Positions 1 to 9,836 of a DNA stretch of 64,000 nucleotides are shown here, piece by piece (the stretch's first letter is position 1; each line of letters opens with the position of its first letter). This stretch comes from Loktanella sp. PT4BL. Its GTDB lineage: Bacteria > Pseudomonadota > Alphaproteobacteria > Rhodobacterales > Rhodobacteraceae. The stretch is taken from contig NZ_QJJL01000002.1 in NCBI RefSeq assembly GCF_003201935.1, positions 558,001-622,000 of the forward strand, in the 5' to 3' direction. The notes beneath the pieces are model-generated. The model searched no databases. It worked only from the letters and a program-made list of their open reading frames with translations, and had not been told where the DNA came from. A program made the translations under genes and the position numbers.

Positions 1-992
1 ATCGCATGGTCATAAATCGCACGAATGTTATCCGTGCCCATCAACGCCGACACGAGCATCATCAGCGTTGATTTGGGCAAATGGAAATTCGTCATCAACC
101 CGTCCGCCATCTGGAAACGGAAGCCAGGCGTGATGAAAATATCCGTTGGTCCCGTCCAGGGCTGCATTTTGCCGTCCTGCACCGCGCTCTCGATCAGGCG
201 CAGCGCCGTTGTACCGACAGGGATCACACGGTGGCCTGCGGCCTTCGTCGCGTTCATCTCTGCCGCTGCCTGCGGCGTGACCTCGCCCCATTCCGCGTGC
301 ATCTTGTGATCGCGCACATCATCCACCTTCACCGGCAGAAATGTCCCCGCCCCCACATGCAATGTGACATGGGTAAATTCCACCCCCCGCGCGGCCAGCG
401 CCGCGAGCAAGGGGCCATCAAAGTGTAGTGACGCCGTCGGCGCAGCAACAGCCCCGCTATGACGCGCCCAATAGGTCTGGTAATCCTGCTTGTCCGCCTC
501 GTCCGCTGGCCGTTTACCCGCGATATAGGGCGGCAATGGCATGGCCCCCACCGCATTCAGCGCTGCATCAAAATCATCACCTTTGAGGTTGAATTGCAGG
601 TACCCCTGCCCGTCACCGCGCCCGACAACTTCGGCGCTTAATTCATCCGAGAAGACAATCACCTCGCCATCGCGCACCTTTTTCAGCGGCTTGATCAGCG
701 CCGACCACGCGCCATCCGCCCGCGGTTCCAGCAGAGTGACATCCATTTTCGCAGCAGTCTCGCCCGCCTCGCCACTGCGATGACGGACGCCGAACAGACG
801 CGCAGGGATCACTTTGGTATCGTTCAGGATCAACCGGTCGCCCGGCTGCAAAATGTCTGGGAGTTGATTGACGATCCGGTCCTCGATGGCCGTCCCCTGC
901 GCCAGCAAGAGCCGTGCTGACGAGCGCGGGCGCGCTGGCCGCGTGGCAATCAATTCTTCTGGAAGGTCAAAATCAAATTCGCTCAGTTTCAT
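1..992 (-). CDS. queA: S-adenosylmethionine:tRNA ribosyltransferase-isomerase (partial)
   Basis: QueA moves the ribosyl part of S-adenosylmethionine onto 7-aminomethyl-7-deazaguanine in tRNA to form epoxyqueuosine, the penultimate queuosine step in the cytoplasm. The reading frame begins [16 protein letters not shown] and carries typical QueA blocks ([46 protein letters not shown]). About 330 of the usual 350 residues are present; the C-terminus lies outside the window. The ATG overlaps the stop of the upstream AsmA-like gene in an ATGA arrangement (989-992), so the two are probably translated together. tgt, which acts earlier in the same pathway, is at 33589-34722 and not linked. Identification is by recognition of the family sequence. 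Confidence 0.95.
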   Translation of the reverse strand, partial: MKLSEFDFDLPEELIATRPARPRSSARLLLAQGTAIEDRIVNQLPDILQPGDRLILNDTKVIPARLFGVRHRSGEAGETAAKMDVTLLEPRADGAWSALIKPLKKVRDGEVIVFSDELSAEVVGRGDGQGYLQFNLKGDDFDAALNAVGAMPLPPYIAGKRPADEADKQDYQTYWARHSGAVAAPTASLHFDGPLLAALAARGVEFTHVTLHVGAGTFLPVKVDDVRDHKMHAEWGEVTPQAAAEMNATKAAGHRVIPVGTTALRLIESAVQDGKMQPWTGPTDIFITPGFRFQMADGLMTNFHLPKSTLMMLVSALMGTDNIRAIYDHA

Positions 993-3900
993 TGGGAAAG
1001 TTCCGGTGCTGGCCTGCGAAAGATCTCGCGGAACATCCCCGGTGTCAGCGCCGACAAAGGGTTCACAGCCACTTGCGGCGCGTCAGACGTACCGCCAATG
1101 TTGAAGTTGAACCCGATCAATCCCTCACCCCTGCGGGTCAGGAAAGAACCGATACTGTTGACCAGATAAAATGGTGACACGACGCCCTGCAGATCAATAT
1201 GTTTATTGGCCAGCGTGTAGAGGCCGTCCACCGAAATGCCAAGCCCCGGACCGACCGCACTTGCCTGCGACACGATCACCTGTTGGGGCGTCAAACGGAA
1301 CCGCGCATCCATTTCGTCAAAGGCCAGCCCCTGCCCGTCCAGCTGCTGCAACAGCCCGACGACGCTGATCGCATCCAGCAAGGCCGCAATTGCAGGCGCA
1401 TCGCGCACACGGATGTCGCGTACCCGCAGGGTCCCGTCAAAGGTCCCCGGCCCGATCGCGGGCAGAAGCGTCAACTCAGCCGTGCCACCCACCGCGTTGC
1501 GCAGCAACCCTGCCGCGCGCAGAACACCGCCCGCATCATCGCTGCGCAACTGCACCGCAGAGCGCCCGTCGCGCGGCGCGACGGTGCCTGCAATTGCGGT
1601 TTCACCGTTGATCTGCCCGCTAAACTCGCCCCGAAATCCGCCCTGACCGCGAAAATCGCCGCGGAAGTTCGTCAGGGCCACCCCTTCGGTCACCTGCAAG
1701 CGATCCAGCGCAATCTCCACAGGCCCGCCATTTTGCTGCCCGCCGCCGAAAGCTGCATTGCGCAGATCAAGCGTGCCGCCGGTAATCTCGACGCCCAGCG
1801 GCTGGCCCACACCGCGTCCGCGCAGCGTCAGCGGCGCATTGAACCAATCGCCGACGCGGAACCGGGTGAACTGTGCGGTCTGCAGCGCCCCTGAAGGGTC
1901 CAGCGTAATGCGCCCCGCCGCCTGCAGGCCGCCACCAGCAATCTCGAGCGTGTCGATAGAAGGCACCGCGCCCAGAGTTCCCGCGATCAGCAGGTTCCCG
2001 GACGTTCCGGGCCCTTTGGACCACCCGATCGCCGGAATCGCCACCGTCAGACCCTGCAAATCGGAGCGTAAACTGAAGGCGGGGGGGCGTCCGCGCTGAA
2101 AATCAATCGCAAGCGCACCTGTACCATTGCCCCGGATCGTGCCGGGCGGCAGTGTGATGTTGAACTCATCCAGAAATGCCTGCGATAGTGCCACATTCGC
2201 CGTCACACGGCTGCCAGGACGGTCAGGATCGCCAAACCGCTGGTCCCATGTGCCAACGCCGGTCACATCGCCAACACGCACGGGACCCGCGATATTCACG
2301 CCGCGCCTGCTGGCCGTCACGGTCAGACGGGGGGCCGCAAAACTGCGACCCGCAATCAGCACATCGCTGCGCACATTGCGCAACTGCGATGTCATCTCGA
2401 AAAGAACGGTTCCCGGTGCGGGGCGCGGTTGCAAAGGCCACGTGATCTGACCCTCTGTCAGGGCCCGCCCGTCGCCGAGTGTCACCGGCAGATTGGCTTT
2501 GTCCATATAGGCAAAAGGCTCTTGATTGAGCACAGACAGGGCGGCAGTCAGAGAGCTGTCGATCTTGAGGTTCAGGATCGCAGGCGACGGGTTCAGCCGC
2601 ATATCCACAATGGTGAAATCCGATCCGGCCAGTTGCATCGGCCCGCCCTGTGGCGCGTTCACGACACCATCATCCAATCCGACAACCAACTGGCTGTCCG
2701 CGATACTGGCAGAACCGCGCGCACCGGTGACGGGTGGGATGTTGCGCAAAAACTTGATCGAGGTGCCTTCGAACTCAAAATCCACCGCGAATTGTGCCGC
2801 ACGCTCGGGCGCGATCCGCAGTCCCATATCCACGTCAAACAACCGCCCGTCTGTCAGGTTGTTGGACACCCATTGCCGTGATCCGGGTTTCATGTTTATC
2901 GGCCAGAAGGACACAAGCCGCTCGGGCGTGATTGCTGCAACCTGCGCATCCAGCGCCAATTGCCAGCCCGCGTCAGTTGCCGCCAACGCGCCGCTTGCAT
3001 CCAGCCGCACATCGCCATCCGTCATTACCGCCTGCCCGATTTCGACAGAGAAGGGCTCGAACCGCAGCCGCATATCAATCGAGGCTTCTGTAATCTCAGG
3101 TGGTGCGTCAAAGAAACCCGGCGGGTTCAGCGCCACATCGCGAAAGCGGAACTGCGCCAATGAGGCTCGCGGCAAGCCATCGCGGAATTCGCGCAGATAT
3201 GCATCGCCTTCGGCGCGCAAACTGCCCCATGCGCTTTCCAGCGACACCTCGCTGAAGGCGATGAGGTCGCGCACAGGATCATAGGTGAAATAGGCCTTGG
3301 CATCATCAAAGGCGATAGGCTCGGTCGCAGGGTTCGGCTGCAAAACACCGGTACCGATTTCAAGGAAAGCATTGAGTGGCCCAAGGGCGCCGTCTTCATC
3401 AAGCTCGGTGCGCAAAGCGGCGGTAATCGGGGCCTCGACGCCCTGCAACCACCGAAGCGCAGGGGATTGCGCTGCAATATCGCTCGCCTCGGCATTGGTG
3501 AGGTTAATGCCCACCTGCGCAGCACGGCTGCCGCGCGGGCTGATATAGGACAGGGTCACCCCTGTCACATCGGCGCGGCCCGACAACAACGAAAAACTGC
3601 CATTAATCGCGGTCTCGCCGCCGCGCAGATCAAGCGCCACACTGCCGCCATCAACAATCCAGCTCCGACCCGCACGCGCATCATCAAAATTCACGATCAG
3701 CCCGTCCGCCCGCACGGTTTCAAGCGCATCAAGTGCGGGGCGTTCGAAAACGCGGTCAAACTGTTCAAGCAATTCAGGCAAAGACCGCGCCTGACCCAGA
3801 TCTCCGCCCCCTGCCGTCAGCGCAAAAGACACCGAGCCGTCGCGCGCACGACGCAAATTCACCTGCGCACCGATCAGGCGCACGTTCTGCATCAGGACCT

Positions 3901-4333
3901 CCTGTTGCAGAATCAATCCGCGCGGCGAAATCCCGCCCTCAACCAGCGGCACCCGCGTGAGCGTTAACCCGCCGGCATCCACCAGCCGCGTGTCCACAAG
4001 GCGCACGGTCGGGTGCAGGTCACGGCCAATCCGCACGGTCATCGCCCCGAACTCAAGACTTCCACCCTCCAAGAGCGCATCGGCCCGCGCCTCGATCCGA
4101 TCCGTGATCCAGCTGGGTGCGGTAATATCGCGGTCAATGACCATGACGGCGGCTGCGGCCAGAAAAACAAGGGGCATCATGCAGACCACAAACACCGCAC
4201 GCAGCCAGAACACCCAAGGGCGCATTCCCTTGGGCCGTGCAGGCCTCGTCTGGTTTGGGTCGGTCTCTTCGGTCATTATGGCCTTATCTTGCGCGGCACG
4301 GCGCGCGCTTTGCTCTTTATCTTTGCCTGTCAT
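989..4333 (-). CDS. AsmA/YhdP-like DUF3971-type membrane-anchored protein
   Basis: A 1114-residue protein with a basic, hydrophilic N-terminus, one membrane segment at about residues 41-66 and a very long periplasmic part rich in beta-strand-like repeats. It ends with a segment typical of AsmA-like C-terminal regions ([21 protein letters not shown]). Size and architecture fit the AsmA/YhdP group, whose members form long hydrophobic grooves and are linked to phospholipid transport to the outer membrane. I infer the same general role. The start at 4333 follows a weak AGG. An internal Met at residue 20 is possible. It overlaps queA by 4 bp downstream and is divergent from the peroxiredoxin gene, only 46 bp away. 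Confidence 0.85.
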   Translation of the reverse strand: MTGKDKEQSARRAAQDKAIMTEETDPNQTRPARPKGMRPWVFWLRAVFVVCMMPLVFLAAAAVMVIDRDITAPSWITDRIEARADALLEGGSLEFGAMTVRIGRDLHPTVRLVDTRLVDAGGLTLTRVPLVEGGISPRGLILQQEVLMQNVRLIGAQVNLRRARDGSVSFALTAGGGDLGQARSLPELLEQFDRVFERPALDALETVRADGLIVNFDDARAGRSWIVDGGSVALDLRGGETAINGSFSLLSGRADVTGVTLSYISPRGSRAAQVGINLTNAEASDIAAQSPALRWLQGVEAPITAALRTELDEDGALGPLNAFLEIGTGVLQPNPATEPIAFDDAKAYFTYDPVRDLIAFSEVSLESAWGSLRAEGDAYLREFRDGLPRASLAQFRFRDVALNPPGFFDAPPEITEASIDMRLRFEPFSVEIGQAVMTDGDVRLDASGALAATDAGWQLALDAQVAAITPERLVSFWPINMKPGSRQWVSNNLTDGRLFDVDMGLRIAPERAAQFAVDFEFEGTSIKFLRNIPPVTGARGSASIADSQLVVGLDDGVVNAPQGGPMQLAGSDFTIVDMRLNPSPAILNLKIDSSLTAALSVLNQEPFAYMDKANLPVTLGDGRALTEGQITWPLQPRPAPGTVLFEMTSQLRNVRSDVLIAGRSFAAPRLTVTASRRGVNIAGPVRVGDVTGVGTWDQRFGDPDRPGSRVTANVALSQAFLDEFNITLPPGTIRGNGTGALAIDFQRGRPPAFSLRSDLQGLTVAIPAIGWSKGPGTSGNLLIAGTLGAVPSIDTLEIAGGGLQAAGRITLDPSGALQTAQFTRFRVGDWFNAPLTLRGRGVGQPLGVEITGGTLDLRNAAFGGGQQNGGPVEIALDRLQVTEGVALTNFRGDFRGQGGFRGEFSGQINGETAIAGTVAPRDGRSAVQLRSDDAGGVLRAAGLLRNAVGGTAELTLLPAIGPGTFDGTLRVRDIRVRDAPAIAALLDAISVVGLLQQLDGQGLAFDEMDARFRLTPQQVIVSQASAVGPGLGISVDGLYTLANKHIDLQGVVSPFYLVNSIGSFLTRRGEGLIGFNFNIGGTSDAPQVAVNPLSALTPGMFREIFRRPAPELSQ

Positions 4334-4379
4334 GACCTAAAACAAAACCAGGAAAGTGAAACGCAAAAAGGACGCACCC

Positions 4380-4847
4380 ATGACACAGCCCGCAATCGGT
4401 GACACAGCCCCCGACTTCAGCCTGCCCCGCGACGGTGGCGAGATCGTGAACCTTTCCGATTTCAAAGGCAAAAAGGTCGTGCTCTATTTCTACCCCAAAG
4501 ACGACACGCCCGGTTGCACGAAAGAGGCCATCGGATTTACCGATATGGTCGATGCATTTGCCGCCGAAGATACCATCGTCCTTGGCGTCTCAAAGGACAG
4601 CGTCAAAAAGCACGATAAATTCGTGGCCAAACATGACCTGAAAATCGCGCTTTTGTCCGACGAGGAAGGCGACGTGTGCGAGCGTTATGGCACCTGGGTG
4701 GAAAAGAGCATGTACGGCAAGACCTACATGGGCATCGAGCGGGCAACCTATCTGATCGGTGCGGATGGCAAGATTGCCCAAGCGTGGCGAAAGGTCAAAG
4801 TCCCCGGCCACGTCGAAGCCGTACTCGAAGCGGTCCGCGCGGCGTGA
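4380..4847 (+). CDS. bcp: thioredoxin-dependent peroxiredoxin, Bcp/PrxQ type
   Basis: A 155-residue peroxiredoxin that reduces H2O2 and organic hydroperoxides. The peroxidatic cysteine is C46 in the motif TPGCTKEA, with the family YPKDDTPGC block in front. The resolving cysteine five residues later in E. coli Bcp is replaced by Ile51. The only other cysteine is C100 (GDVCERYG), so an alternative resolving position or a 1-Cys mechanism is likely. I place the start at 4380 because AAGGA lies 8-12 bases upstream; a longer frame from 4356 adds eight non-family residues. The stop overlaps the GTG start of the following gene. Confidence 0.93.
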   Translation: MTQPAIGDTAPDFSLPRDGGEIVNLSDFKGKKVVLYFYPKDDTPGCTKEAIGFTDMVDAFAAEDTIVLGVSKDSVKKHDKFVAKHDLKIALLSDEEGDVCERYGTWVEKSMYGKTYMGIERATYLIGADGKIAQAWRKVKVPGHVEAVLEAVRAA

Positions 4848-5671
4848 CCCTCACAGAGATGGCCGTCGCGGTACTGACTACCGCCGACGGCCGCGCCAAG
4901 ACCGCCCTGTCGCGCCAATACGCCGCGCGTTGGCAAGCGGCACGCGCCGCAGGTGAAGTCATCGAAATCGGGACAGCGACGCCGCCCTTGCGCCCTGCGC
5001 GGCCAGACCAGCCGGAACTGCTTGATCCACGCGACGTCCCCCACCGCAAACCGGGCACCGAGGCGGGGCGCATCGCGCTCCTGCACGCCGTTGCGCATAT
5101 CGAACTCAATGCCGTCGATCTGCACTGGGATATCATCGCGCGGTTTTCCGACACAAAGCTGCCCTTGGGCTATTATGATGATTGGGTCAAAGCGGCAGAT
5201 GAGGAATCCAAACACTTCAACCTGATATGCGACTGCCTTGAAGAGCTTGGCAGCCACTATGGTGCCCTGCCCGCCCACGCCGGCATGTGGCGCGCGGCAG
5301 AAGATACCGTGGACGATCTGATGGGCCGGCTTGCGGTCGTGCCCATGGTGCTTGAGGCGCGCGGGCTGGATGTGACGCCCGGGATGATCAAGATCTTCAA
5401 ACAGGCCAAACTCACCTCTGCTGTCGCCGCACTTGAAACGATCTACGCCGAAGAGGTTCACCACGTGGCCTACGGGTCCAAATGGTTCCACTTCCTGTGT
5501 GGCCGCCATGACCTTGACCCGACCGGCGTGTTCCACGATCTGGTCCGCAAGTATTTCCACGGCAATCTCAAACCGCCCTTCAACGAAGAAAAGCGCGCCG
5601 AGGCCGGAATCCCCCCCGATTTCTACTGGCCGCTCGCCGGAACGGGCGCTGTTTCGGCGGGTTCTTCCTGA
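4844..5671 (+). CDS. DUF455 ferritin-like di-iron family protein
   Basis: A 275-residue all-helical protein of the DUF455 family, distantly related to ferritin-like di-iron proteins such as the tRNA hydroxylase MiaE. Candidate metal ligands are E87 (AHIELNAVDLHWD), E121xxH124 (EESKH), a glutamate in LEARGLDVTPGM and ExxH in AEEVHHVAYG, which matches a four-helix di-iron pattern. The substrate is unknown. I choose GTG 4844, which overlaps the peroxiredoxin stop as GTGA; ATG 4859 is the alternative. Translational coupling to a peroxiredoxin hints at oxygen or peroxide chemistry, but that is inference from position only. Confidence 0.85.
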   Translation: MTLTEMAVAVLTTADGRAKTALSRQYAARWQAARAAGEVIEIGTATPPLRPARPDQPELLDPRDVPHRKPGTEAGRIALLHAVAHIELNAVDLHWDIIARFSDTKLPLGYYDDWVKAADEESKHFNLICDCLEELGSHYGALPAHAGMWRAAEDTVDDLMGRLAVVPMVLEARGLDVTPGMIKIFKQAKLTSAVAALETIYAEEVHHVAYGSKWFHFLCGRHDLDPTGVFHDLVRKYFHGNLKPPFNEEKRAEAGIPPDFYWPLAGTGAVSAGSS

Positions 5672-5704
5672 CATCGGCAAAACCCCGCCCAGCCACGATT
5701 AAGC

Positions 5705-5730
5705 GCGGGATCTTGGCATAAAAATCCCGC
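5705..5730 (+). terminator. inverted repeat, possible terminator
   Basis: Perfect 7-bp arms GCGGGAT (5705-5711) and ATCCCGC (5724-5730) flank a 12-base loop just after the DUF455 gene. They are followed by AAATTTCTT rather than a clean T-run. It probably ends the bcp-DUF455 transcript before the M23 gene. Confidence 0.4.
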
Positions 5731-5826
5731 AAATTTCTTGCAGCCCGCGGCAGAGGCACTTAAACGGGAACGGATCACTGCTGGCGAGGCACCGGCGCAT
5801 GCTAACAGGACAGGACAGGCACCAAC

Positions 5827-7134
5827 GTGAGATCACGCATAACAGCACGCATTCATGGCGTTTTGGAACGATTTTTCCCTGAAAGACGTTTGTTCCTGCG
5901 CTCCGACAGTGAGACGCGCTTTATCCGTCTGACATCCGAAACACAGCTGGTGGCATGGACCGGCAGCATCATCGTCGTCGCCTGGACAATCATCGCCACT
6001 GCTATTTTATTGATGGACAGTATCGGTGCCGGAAATTTCCGTGCACAGGCGCAGCGCGACCAGCTCACTTACGAACAACGCCTGAACGCGCTTTCCGCCG
6101 AACGTGACGCCCGCGCGATGGAGGCACTCGCCGCACAGGAACGCTTTACCTCCGCGCTGCAACAGATCTCGATCATGCAGTCGGAATTGCTTGCCACCGA
6201 AGAAAAACGCCGCGAACTTGAAACCGGCCTTGAAGTTGTTCAGGCCACGTTGCGCGACACAATGCGCGCCCGCGAAGAAGCCCGCCGCGAGGTTGCAACC
6301 CTATCGTCCGAAAACCAGAATGAAGGGTCCGCCTCGATCAGCGATGACGCGGCAGGCACCGTCGGGCTGTTGGCTTCGGCCCTTGCGGATACCGCGTCAG
6401 AGCGCGACCAGATCGCCGCCGATGCGGAATTCGCCATCGCGCAGGCCGAAGAAATGCAGCTTGAACTGCGGCTCCTGCAGGAACGCAACGACCAGATCTT
6501 CCGCCAGTTGGAAGAGGCGATGCTGGTCTCTGTCGAACCGCTTGACGACATGTTCCGCGCAGCAGGCATGAACCCGGACAATCTGATCGAACAGGTGCGC
6601 CGTGGCTATTCCGGCATGGGAGGTCCGCTCACCCCGATCCAGTTCTCGACGCGCGGCGGTGATCCTGATCCCGATGCACTGCGCGCTAATGCGATCCTGA
6701 CGGCCATGGACCGCATCAACCTTTACCGGATCGCCGCTGAAAAGGCGCCCTTCTCGATCCCCGTAAAGTCGAACTTTCGCTATACCTCCGGTTTTGGGCC
6801 ACGCTGGGGGCGGTTACATGCAGGTACTGATTTTGCCGGTCCGATCGGCACACCAATCTACGCCACCGCCGATGGTGTGATTACCCATGCAGGTTGGTCG
6901 TCCGGATACGGGCGTTTGATCAAGATCCAACATGACTTTGGCATCGAGACGCGTTATGCCCATCTTAACGCAATGGATGTACGCGTCGGCCAAAGGGTCT
7001 CGCGCGGCGAGCGAATTGGTGCTATGGGGAATTCTGGTCGCTCGACCGGACCCCACCTTCACTACGAGGTCCGTGTGAACGGCAACCCCGTCAACCCCAT
7101 GACTTATATAAGAGCTGGACAAGATGTTTTCTAA
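5827..7134 (+). CDS. M23 family peptidoglycan endopeptidase, membrane anchored
   Basis: A 435-residue bitopic protein: a short basic cytoplasmic N-terminus, one membrane helix at about 44-65, a long Ala/Glu/Gln/Arg-rich coiled coil from about 74 to 245, and a C-terminal M23 (LytM/peptidase) domain from about 317. Zinc ligands of the family are intact: H and D in LHAGTDFAGP, and the HxH in GPHLHYEV. It should cut peptide cross-links in the periplasm. The start is GTG 5827 preceded by AGGACAGG. The last 11 bases overlap the bactofilin gene. Bactofilins and membrane-bound M23 endopeptidases such as LmdC work together in stalk or cell-shape morphogenesis in other alphaproteobacteria, so the pairing is probably functional. 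Confidence 0.93.
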   Translation: MRSRITARIHGVLERFFPERRLFLRSDSETRFIRLTSETQLVAWTGSIIVVAWTIIATAILLMDSIGAGNFRAQAQRDQLTYEQRLNALSAERDARAMEALAAQERFTSALQQISIMQSELLATEEKRRELETGLEVVQATLRDTMRAREEARREVATLSSENQNEGSASISDDAAGTVGLLASALADTASERDQIAADAEFAIAQAEEMQLELRLLQERNDQIFRQLEEAMLVSVEPLDDMFRAAGMNPDNLIEQVRRGYSGMGGPLTPIQFSTRGGDPDPDALRANAILTAMDRINLYRIAAEKAPFSIPVKSNFRYTSGFGPRWGRLHAGTDFAGPIGTPIYATADGVITHAGWSSGYGRLIKIQHDFGIETRYAHLNAMDVRVGQRVSRGERIGAMGNSGRSTGPHLHYEVRVNGNPVNPMTYIRAGQDVF

Positions 7135-7618
7135 ATCCAAAATCAACGAACCCGGACCAGCAGCGTCCGAAACTGACACCTCCAAAGGGACGGACACAGC
7201 CAAGCCCGCAGGTTCTGATTTCAAGGCATCTGCAACGCCAAAGGCAAAGCCGGCTCCGTCTGTGCTGTCCTCTGATCTGCTGATCACCGGCAACCTGAAG
7301 ACAACCGGTGACATTCAGGTTGAAGGTCAGGTTGAGGGCGACATTCGCGCCCACCTGCTGACCGTCGGCGAAGGTGCCACCGTCAAAGGCGAAGTGGTTG
7401 CAGACGATGTTGTCGTCAACGGCCGTGTCGTTGGCCGTGTACGCGGCCTTAAGGTGCGTCTGACATCCACCGCACGTGTCGAGGGTGATATCATCCACAA
7501 GACCATCGCGATTGAGAGCGGCGCCCACTTCGAAGGCTCCGTGCAGCGTCAGGACGATCCATTGTCCACTGGGTCCAAGAAGATGCCGACAACGGCCGCG
7601 ACCGACGCCAAGTCGTAA
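7124..7618 (+). CDS. bactofilin, polymer-forming cytoskeletal protein
   Basis: A 164-residue protein with a disordered Lys/Ala/Thr/Ser-rich tail (about 1-45), a central right-handed beta-helix bactofilin domain (about 48-145; ITGNLKTTGDIQVEGQVEGD and the repeated VKGEVVADDVVVNGRVVGRV pattern), and a short disordered C-terminus. Bactofilins polymerise without nucleotide into membrane-associated filaments that position cell-wall enzymes. The ATG at 7124 lies within the end of the upstream M23 gene, so the two should be translated together. A strong terminator follows at 7640. Confidence 0.94.
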   Translation: MFSKSKINEPGPAASETDTSKGTDTAKPAGSDFKASATPKAKPAPSVLSSDLLITGNLKTTGDIQVEGQVEGDIRAHLLTVGEGATVKGEVVADDVVVNGRVVGRVRGLKVRLTSTARVEGDIIHKTIAIESGAHFEGSVQRQDDPLSTGSKKMPTTAATDAKS

Positions 7619-7639
7619 GACTGGTATTATTCTGTATCA

Positions 7640-7663
7640 GGGCGTCCTTCGGGGCGCCCTTTT
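7640..7663 (+). terminator. Rho-independent terminator after the bactofilin gene
   Basis: GGGCGTCC, a TTCG tetraloop and GGGCGCCC form an 8-bp stem with one G-U pair, followed by TTTT. It ends the M23-bactofilin operon and lies between it and the convergent DUF2189 gene. Confidence 0.85.
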
Positions 7664-7667
7664 CGTT

Positions 7668-8438
7668 TCAGGCAACGACTTTGCGATAAAGATGCCACGT
7701 CGCATGGCCCAGAATGGGCAGCACCACCATCAGCCCCAAAAACCACGGCAAAAGCGCCAGCAGTGACAGCACGGAGATGATCATCGCCCAGACCAGCATC
7801 ACAAAGAGGTTCTCGCGCACGGCTTTCATACTGGTCAGCATCGCCGTGACAAAATCCACCTCGCGATCCAGCACCAATGGCAGGCTCACCACTGTCATGG
7901 AAAACAGCAAGAACGCCAGCACTGCCCCCACCCCCAACTCCACTGCGATCATCATCAGGCCGCTTGGCGTCAGAAACACTTCCAGACTCTCGCTGATATT
8001 CGTCATCGTCGACAGCCCCATGAACAGGGCAAAGATCATATGGGCCAAAAAGGTCCAGAACAGAAAGTAAATCACGATGATCGCGCCCAGCCACGGCAGT
8101 TGTCTTGTGCGCTCGTTCCAGACGATCCCCAAGATTGCGCGCCATTCCAGCGGTTGGCCCGCCTCCATCCGGCGGCTGACTTCGTAAAGCCCTGCCGCCG
8201 CAAACGGTGCAACCAGCGGAAAGCCAAGTGATGTGGCCAAGGTCCAGCTCACATGCCCTGCCCCGACCCAGATCAGCAGAAATCCACCCACCACATAGAC
8301 GGCGCTAAAAAACAGACCGAACTGCGGCGCACGGCGGAAATCGCGCACACCCGCCCGCAAGACCGCCGTTATGTCCGACAGTGTCAACTGTCTCAGAACG
8401 ACCGCCGGCTCTGCTTCTATGATGTCACTCTGTGCCAT
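7668..8438 (-). CDS. DUF2189 family integral membrane protein
   Basis: A 256-residue polytopic membrane protein resembling the DUF2189 family, with about six hydrophobic helices (for example FFSAVYVVGGFLLIW, WLGAIIVIYFLFWTF, LFVMLVWAMIISVLSLLALL). The function of the family is not known. I place the start at 8438, where GGGGGAAGC precedes the ATG. The longer open frame (to 8648) is only a shadow inside the amidase gene. The first 22 bases overlap the end of the upstream amidase gene, which suggests coupled expression. Confidence 0.85.
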   Translation of the reverse strand: MAQSDIIEAEPAVVLRQLTLSDITAVLRAGVRDFRRAPQFGLFFSAVYVVGGFLLIWVGAGHVSWTLATSLGFPLVAPFAAAGLYEVSRRMEAGQPLEWRAILGIVWNERTRQLPWLGAIIVIYFLFWTFLAHMIFALFMGLSTMTNISESLEVFLTPSGLMMIAVELGVGAVLAFLLFSMTVVSLPLVLDREVDFVTAMLTSMKAVRENLFVMLVWAMIISVLSLLALLPWFLGLMVVLPILGHATWHLYRKVVA

Positions 8439-9793
8439 GCTTCCCCCAATTGTAGCACACCAAGGTCGTCTCCGCGACGTCCTGCAATCTGCAAACCCAT
8501 CGGCCGTGCCCCCGCCATGGGCACCGCCACGCAAGGCAGCCCGATCAGGCTGACCGGAATGACCACCTCCATCCAGCGGTGATAGGTATCCATCTGGACG
8601 CCACCAATCTGTTTGGGCCAGTCCCAGTCCACCGGAAACGGCCAACACTGTGCGGTTGGGAGAACAAAGGCGTCAAAGTGATCGAACAATTCATGCGCCG
8701 CACGGTACCAATCCGACCGCAGCGTGCTGGCCTTTTGAATGGCGGCACCCGTCAGCGCACGGCCCTTCTCAACCTCCCAGACCGCCTCGGGCTTGAGCAA
8801 ATCGCGGCGTGCAGGATCGTCATAGATCGCACCGAATTTCGCCGCCTGATACCATGCGCGCAGCACCGTCCATGCCTCCCAGAGTGCCGCTGCATCAAAG
8901 GGGGGCGCAATTGCCTCGACGATACAGCCCATCTCCTCTAACAGTGCGACACTGGCCTGTGCCGCAGCCAACACGCCCTCTTCCATCGGATAGGCCCCGC
9001 CCCAATCGGCCAGCCACGCAATCTTGCGGCCCGTGACATCCACATCAAGGTCATGCGCATAGTCCGCCTGCGGCAATCCAAAAGGCAGGCGCGGATCTGG
9101 GCCTGACTGGACCCCAAGCAAGAGCGCCAGATCACGCGGGTTCCGCGCCATCGGCCCATTGGTTGAAAGCTGATGCATGAATAGATCACCTGCTGGTGCG
9201 CCCGGTAGCCGCCCCCACGTGGGGCGCATCCCGTAGACACCGTTCCATCCGGCGGGATTGCGCAGACTGCCCATGGCATCGGACCCGTCCGCCAGACACA
9301 CCATATGCCGCGCCAAAGCAACCGCTGCACCGCCAGATGATCCCCCCGCTGAACAGCCCGGCAAAAGCGCGTTCTGGGTCGCACCAAAGACAGGGTTATA
9401 CGTATGGCTGCCCAATCCGAATTCGGGCGTATTGGTCTTGCCGATCACAATGGCGCCCGCATCCTGCATCCGCTGCACCATAATCTCGCTTGCAGGTGCA
9501 ATCTGTCCGGCAAAAAGGGGCGAGCCCTGCGATGTCGGCATCCCGCCCACATCTGCCAGATCCTTGACCGCCAAGGGCACACCATGCAGCGGCCCTTTGC
9601 TGACGGCCTGATCGGCTGCGCGGGCCTCTTGCAAGAGCACATCCGGGTCGCGCAGCGACACGATTGCGTTGTAATGCGGATTCTCCGCTGCGATCCGCGC
9701 CAGCGTCGCCTGCATCACCTCGGCCGCACTCAGCCCGCCACCCCGCAAGGCGGCAATCAGGTCATGCGCAGTCCATTCCAGAAAATCTCCCAT
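8417..9793 (-). CDS. amidase signature family hydrolase
   Basis: A 458-residue amidase-signature enzyme. The catalytic triad can be placed by spacing: K77 (AVKDLADVGG), cis-Ser S152 (CSAGGSSGG) and nucleophile S176 (GSDAMGSLRNPAG), 24 residues after S152 as in the family. It would hydrolyse a carboxylic amide; the substrate is not evident. It is not obviously GatA because gatB and gatC are not adjacent. The ATG at 9793 follows the prfB stop by 43 bp on the same strand. The end overlaps the DUF2189 gene. Confidence 0.92.
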   Translation of the reverse strand: MGDFLEWTAHDLIAALRGGGLSAAEVMQATLARIAAENPHYNAIVSLRDPDVLLQEARAADQAVSKGPLHGVPLAVKDLADVGGMPTSQGSPLFAGQIAPASEIMVQRMQDAGAIVIGKTNTPEFGLGSHTYNPVFGATQNALLPGCSAGGSSGGAAVALARHMVCLADGSDAMGSLRNPAGWNGVYGMRPTWGRLPGAPAGDLFMHQLSTNGPMARNPRDLALLLGVQSGPDPRLPFGLPQADYAHDLDVDVTGRKIAWLADWGGAYPMEEGVLAAAQASVALLEEMGCIVEAIAPPFDAAALWEAWTVLRAWYQAAKFGAIYDDPARRDLLKPEAVWEVEKGRALTGAAIQKASTLRSDWYRAAHELFDHFDAFVLPTAQCWPFPVDWDWPKQIGGVQMDTYHRWMEVVIPVSLIGLPCVAVPMAGARPMGLQIAGRRGDDLGVLQLGEAWHRVTS

Positions 9794-9836
9794 GCGCTAT
9801 CCAAGCGCGCAGGCGCGGCTTTGGCAAGCACCAAGC

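Noticed and set aside
4748..5680. 310-residue minus-strand open frame across bcp and the DUF455 gene
   Set aside because: It is antisense to two recognisable genes; no family, no ribosome site; long open frames on the opposite strand are usual in this G+C-rich DNA.
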